Origin: Phycisphaerae bacterium
GTDB lineage: Bacteria > Planctomycetota > Phycisphaerae > Phycisphaerales > Phycisphaeraceae
Length of the DNA: 64,000 nucleotides
Direction of reading: 5' to 3'
Assembly: GCA_030425705.1 (NCBI GenBank)
Contig: JAUHZU010000014.1
Coordinates: forward strand, 1-64,000
The position numbers and the translations under genes are program-made. The first letter of the stretch is position 1, and each line of letters starts with the position of its first letter. The notes under the pieces are model-generated. The model saw only the letters and a program-made list of their open reading frames with translations, was not told the origin of the DNA and did not search any database. Shown in pieces: positions 61,374 to 64,000 of the stretch.

Positions 61374-62207
61374 ATGGCTCGAGCACGCAGGCCCCACCGC
61401 CAGCCCACCCGTAAACCCACCCCGGAGCAGCTTGAAGCGATCCGCGAGGTCTGGGTTGAATACAAGCAGGGGCCCAACGAACCGCAGCGCAACCAGCTCA
61501 TGGAGTTCTACCTCCCGCTGGTCAAGTACAACGCCGAACGCATCCACACCAAGCTCCCCGACGAGGTCGATGTCGAGGACCTGATGTCCGCGGGCATCTT
61601 CGGCCTGATGGACGCGATCGACGCGTTCGACATGGAACGCGGCGTTAAGTTCGAGACCTACTGCGCGCCGCGGATCCGCGGTGCGATCCTCGATGAGCTC
61701 CGCTCCATGGACTGGGTCCCCCGGCTGGTCCGCTCGCGCACCTCGCAGGTCAACCAGGCCCGCGACCGCTTCGAGAAGGAGCACGGCCGCAAGCCCACCG
61801 ACGACGAGCTCCGCGAGGGCATCGGCGTCGACAACGAGGAGTACTCAAAGATCCGCAAGGACGCCGGCGCGACGCAGACCGTCTCGCTCAGCCGCAAGTG
61901 GTATGAGACCGACTCGAACAAGGACGTCCGCGAGATCGACGTCCTCCGCGACACCCGCCAGGCCAACCCGCTGACGGCGGTGCAGAAGCGCGACCTCAAG
62001 GACCTCATCACCCGCGGGCTCAACCGGGCAGAGCGGCTCATCGTCATCCTCTACTATTACGAGGAGATGACGATGAAGGAGATCGGCACGACCCTGGACC
62101 TCTCCGAGTCGCGCGTCAGCCAGATGCACTCGTCGATCCTCGCCCGGCTCAAGGCCCAGCTCCAGCACCGCACCAAGGAACTCAGCGAGGCCAACGCCGC
62201 CGGCTGA
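61374..62207 (+). CDS. fliA: RNA polymerase sigma factor FliA (sigma28)
   Basis: The sigma factor for late flagellar genes. The 277-residue protein has region 2 (LVKYNAERIHTKLPDEVDVEDLMSAGIFGLMDAIDAFDMERGVKFETYCAPRIRGAILDELRSMDWVPRLVRSR), region 3 (FEKEHGRKPTDDELREGIGVDNEEY) and region 4 (RGLNRAERLIVILYYYEEMTMKEIGTTLDLSESRVSQMHSSILARLKAQL). ATG 61374 has AAGGAG 8 nt before it; the ATG at 61323 is rejected. The anti-sigma factor FlgM is not in this window. Two CGGCCGAT direct repeats (61292, 61305) precede it. Confidence 0.94.
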   Translation: MARARRPHRQPTRKPTPEQLEAIREVWVEYKQGPNEPQRNQLMEFYLPLVKYNAERIHTKLPDEVDVEDLMSAGIFGLMDAIDAFDMERGVKFETYCAPRIRGAILDELRSMDWVPRLVRSRTSQVNQARDRFEKEHGRKPTDDELREGIGVDNEEYSKIRKDAGATQTVSLSRKWYETDSNKDVREIDVLRDTRQANPLTAVQKRDLKDLITRGLNRAERLIVILYYYEEMTMKEIGTTLDLSESRVSQMHSSILARLKAQLQHRTKELSEANAAG

Positions 62208-62258
62208 GCGACCCACCCCGACGCCCCCGCATCATGTGTTGCCCACCCGATGCGTCCA

Positions 62259-62293
62259 ACCGCCCCGCGCGCTCCCGCGGGGCGGTGTTTTTT
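62259..62293 (+). terminator. Intrinsic terminator of the flagellar cluster
   Basis: ACCGCCCCGCG (62259-62269) and CGCGGGGCGGT (62276-62286) form an 11-bp perfect stem with a 6-nt loop, followed by G and six T. It lies 52 nt after the fliA stop and separates the flagellar cluster from argS. Confidence 0.93.
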
Positions 62294-62452
62294 CCCTGAC
62301 CGAGATCGGCGGTCACCTGGTGCGGCGGTGTTGGCGTTACGAATAGCCGCCGCGTCACACGCGGCGGAGCGGGTCAACCCCTCCCGGTCGCGTGATCCTG
62401 CCAAACCTCCGCCGCGACGCCAAGCCCGGGAAGCAGCGGGCACATCGCCCGG

Positions 62453-62458
62453 TATCAT
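62453..62458 (+). promoter_or_regulatory. -10-like box close to argS start
   Basis: TATCAT ends 9 nt before the argS ATG, as with prfB and queA, suggesting a leaderless transcript. No -35 stands out. Confidence 0.4.
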
Positions 62459-62467
62459 GTGCCGCCT

Positions 62468-64000
62468 ATGCCCGACCCGACCCGACACCTCGAAGACGCC
62501 CTGCGTGCCGCTGTCGCCGCGTGCTTCGGCGATGGCTTTGCCGACCTCGACCCGCTGGTTCAGCCCGCGAACAACCCGAAGTTCGGCGACTACCAGGCCA
62601 ACCTCGCCATGCCCCTGGCCAAGCGTCTGGACCGCAAGCCGCGCGACGTGGCCGAGGCCATCGTCGATCAACTCGATCTGGGCGATGGCTACGACACGCC
62701 GACCATCGCGGGGCCGGGGTTCATCAACCTCACCCTGCAGCCCGCCGCGCTCGCGGGCTTCGCCGACGCGCTCTCGGCGGACGAACGGCTGGGCGTCCCC
62801 GAAGCGTCCGACCCGCAGACGGTCGTCATCGACTATTCCAGCCCGAATGTCGCCAAGGAGATGCACGTCGGCCACCTGCGCTCGACCGTCATCGGCGACG
62901 CGCTGGCGCGCGTCCTGCGCTTCCAGGGCCACACCGTCATCGCCCAGAACCACGTCGGCGACTGGGGCACGCAGTTCGGCATGCTGATCGAGCACCTGCT
63001 GGAGCAGGGCACGGTCGGCCTCGGGCAGGACGACCTCACCGCGTTGTACAAACAGGCCAAGCAGCGCTTCGATGCGGAGCCGGCCTTCGCCGAGCGTGCC
63101 AAGCAGCGCGTCGTCAAGCTCCAGGGCGGTGACGAACAGACCCTCGCGGTCTGGAAGTCGCTGGTCGACCAGAGCGCCGCCTACTTCGATGCGATCTACG
63201 AACGGCTCGGCATCGAGTTGACCCCCGCAGACATCTGTGGCGAGAGCTTCTACAACCCCATGCTTCCGGGCATCATCGACCGGCTGGTCGCCGACGGGGC
63301 GGCGGTCGAGAGCCAGGGCGCGCTGGTCGTCTTTGTCGACGGCTACACCGACCGCGAGGGCGAGCCGCTGCCGATGATCGTCCGCAAGTCCGACGGCGGG
63401 TACCTCTACGCCACGACCGACTTCGCCGCGACGGACTACCGCATCCACACGCTGCACGGCGACCGGCTGATCTACGTTGTCGGTGCCCCCCAGCGGCAGC
63501 ACTTCGAGATGCTCTTCGCCGCGATCCGCAAACTCGGCTGGGCCGACGAAAGCGTCCGGCTGGATTACGTCCCGTTCGGCTCCGTGCTGGGGGAGGACGG
63601 CAAGATGTTCAAGACCCGCTCGGGCGAGACCGTCCGGCTGGTCGACCTCATCGACGAGGCCGAGCAACGCGCAGCCACCGCGGTCAAAGAGAAGAACCCC
63701 GACCTCGCCGACGACGCATCGGCCATCGGCAAGGTGGTAGGCATCGGCGCGCTCAAGTACGCCGACCTGAGCAGCGACCGGGTGAAGGACTATAAGTTCT
63801 CCTGGGACCGGATGCTCGCGTTGGAGGGCAACACCGCGCCGTACCTGGTGAACGCATACGTCCGCATCTGCTCGATCTTCCGCAAGGCCGGGCTGGACCT
63901 GGCGGGCTACACCGCGCCGGTCTTGGTCAACGACCCGAACGAGAAGGCGCTGGTACTTAGGCTGATGCAGTTCGGCCCGGCGGTCGAGTCCGTCGCCGAG
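62468..64000 (+). CDS. argS: Arginyl-tRNA synthetase (3' truncated by window edge)
   Basis: Class I synthetase joining arginine to tRNA-Arg. The 511 residues present run to the window end without a stop; the full enzyme is usually about 560-590. The N-terminal Add1 domain is followed by SPNVAKEMHVGHLRSTVIGDALAR with the HVGH (HIGH) motif near residue 134, NHVGDWGTQFGMLI, IYVVGAPQRQHFEMLFAAIRKLGW, the KMSKS-like KMFKTRSGE near residue 380, and the start of the anticodon-binding domain (KYADLSSDRVKDYKFSWDRMLALEGNTAPYL). The ATG at 62468 follows a -10-like TATCAT by 9 nt. Confidence 0.95.
   Translation, partial: MPDPTRHLEDALRAAVAACFGDGFADLDPLVQPANNPKFGDYQANLAMPLAKRLDRKPRDVAEAIVDQLDLGDGYDTPTIAGPGFINLTLQPAALAGFADALSADERLGVPEASDPQTVVIDYSSPNVAKEMHVGHLRSTVIGDALARVLRFQGHTVIAQNHVGDWGTQFGMLIEHLLEQGTVGLGQDDLTALYKQAKQRFDAEPAFAERAKQRVVKLQGGDEQTLAVWKSLVDQSAAYFDAIYERLGIELTPADICGESFYNPMLPGIIDRLVADGAAVESQGALVVFVDGYTDREGEPLPMIVRKSDGGYLYATTDFAATDYRIHTLHGDRLIYVVGAPQRQHFEMLFAAIRKLGWADESVRLDYVPFGSVLGEDGKMFKTRSGETVRLVDLIDEAEQRAATAVKEKNPDLADDASAIGKVVGIGALKYADLSSDRVKDYKFSWDRMLALEGNTAPYLVNAYVRICSIFRKAGLDLAGYTAPVLVNDPNEKALVLRLMQFGPAVESVAE

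Noticed and set aside
1-64000. CRISPR arrays, rRNA genes and complete insertion sequences
   Set aside because: No regularly spaced direct repeats, no rRNA sequence and no transposase or integrase frame were seen on either strand.

Overview
The window is a GC-rich (roughly two-thirds G+C) bacterial chromosome segment that most resembles Planctomycetota, class Phycisphaerae. The pointers are a pseudopilin with an H-X9/10-DG-like tail at the left edge, a secretin-N-like protein with a glycine run, a Minf_1886-type protein, a very large secreted RHS protein carrying dockerin-like and LamG-like insertions, and a long TatC. This is an inference from protein style; no 16S rRNA gene is present.

Region 1 (1-13.4 kb) is an accessory locus. 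A pseudopilin and an unknown membrane-anchored protein precede a 2,732-residue secreted RHS/YD-repeat protein. An in-frame TAG (10266-10268) stops it inside the conserved RHS core. The same frame continues as a 565-residue protein carrying the rest of the core, a Hint autoprotease and a C-terminal HNH-type nuclease. A probable immunity gene overlaps its end by 4 nt. Base composition drops to about 45% G+C at the toxin tip and immunity gene. About 0.9 kb of gene-poor DNA follows, up to a tRNA-Ser(GGA) whose 3' end faces the locus.

Region 2 (13.4-33.3 kb) is mostly housekeeping and small conserved genes: truB, tatC, queA, two small unknowns, a membrane-anchored thermonuclease, an AI-2E-type transporter, a Minf_1886-type protein, a queuosine-precursor transporter, 5-formyl-THF cyclo-ligase, an aspartate aminotransferase-type enzyme, a DUF4153/4173-type membrane protein and prfB. 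It ends with a MerR-type HTH protein translationally overlapped with a TPR protein. Several of these genes have a -10-like hexamer only 6-9 nt before the start codon, suggesting leaderless transcripts.

Region 3 (33.3-62.3 kb) is a nearly continuous flagellar supercluster on the + strand: flgN-like, sensor kinase, sigma54 activator, flgB, flgC, fliE, fliF, fliG, fliH, fliI, an AT-richer unknown gene, fliJ, motE-like, fliK, flgD, an unknown gene, flgE, flbD, motA, motB, fliL, fliN, fliO, fliP, fliQ, fliR, flhB, flhA, flhF, flhG, a small membrane protein and fliA. A near-consensus sigma54 promoter lies just upstream of flgB, directly after the gene for the sigma54 activator. Together with fliA at the far end this suggests a kinase/activator -> sigma54 -> sigma28 hierarchy. 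fliM is absent from its usual place between fliL and fliN. Rod, ring, filament and chemotaxis genes are not in the window.

Region 4 (62.3-64 kb) has a clear intrinsic terminator after fliA, then argS, which runs off the right edge.
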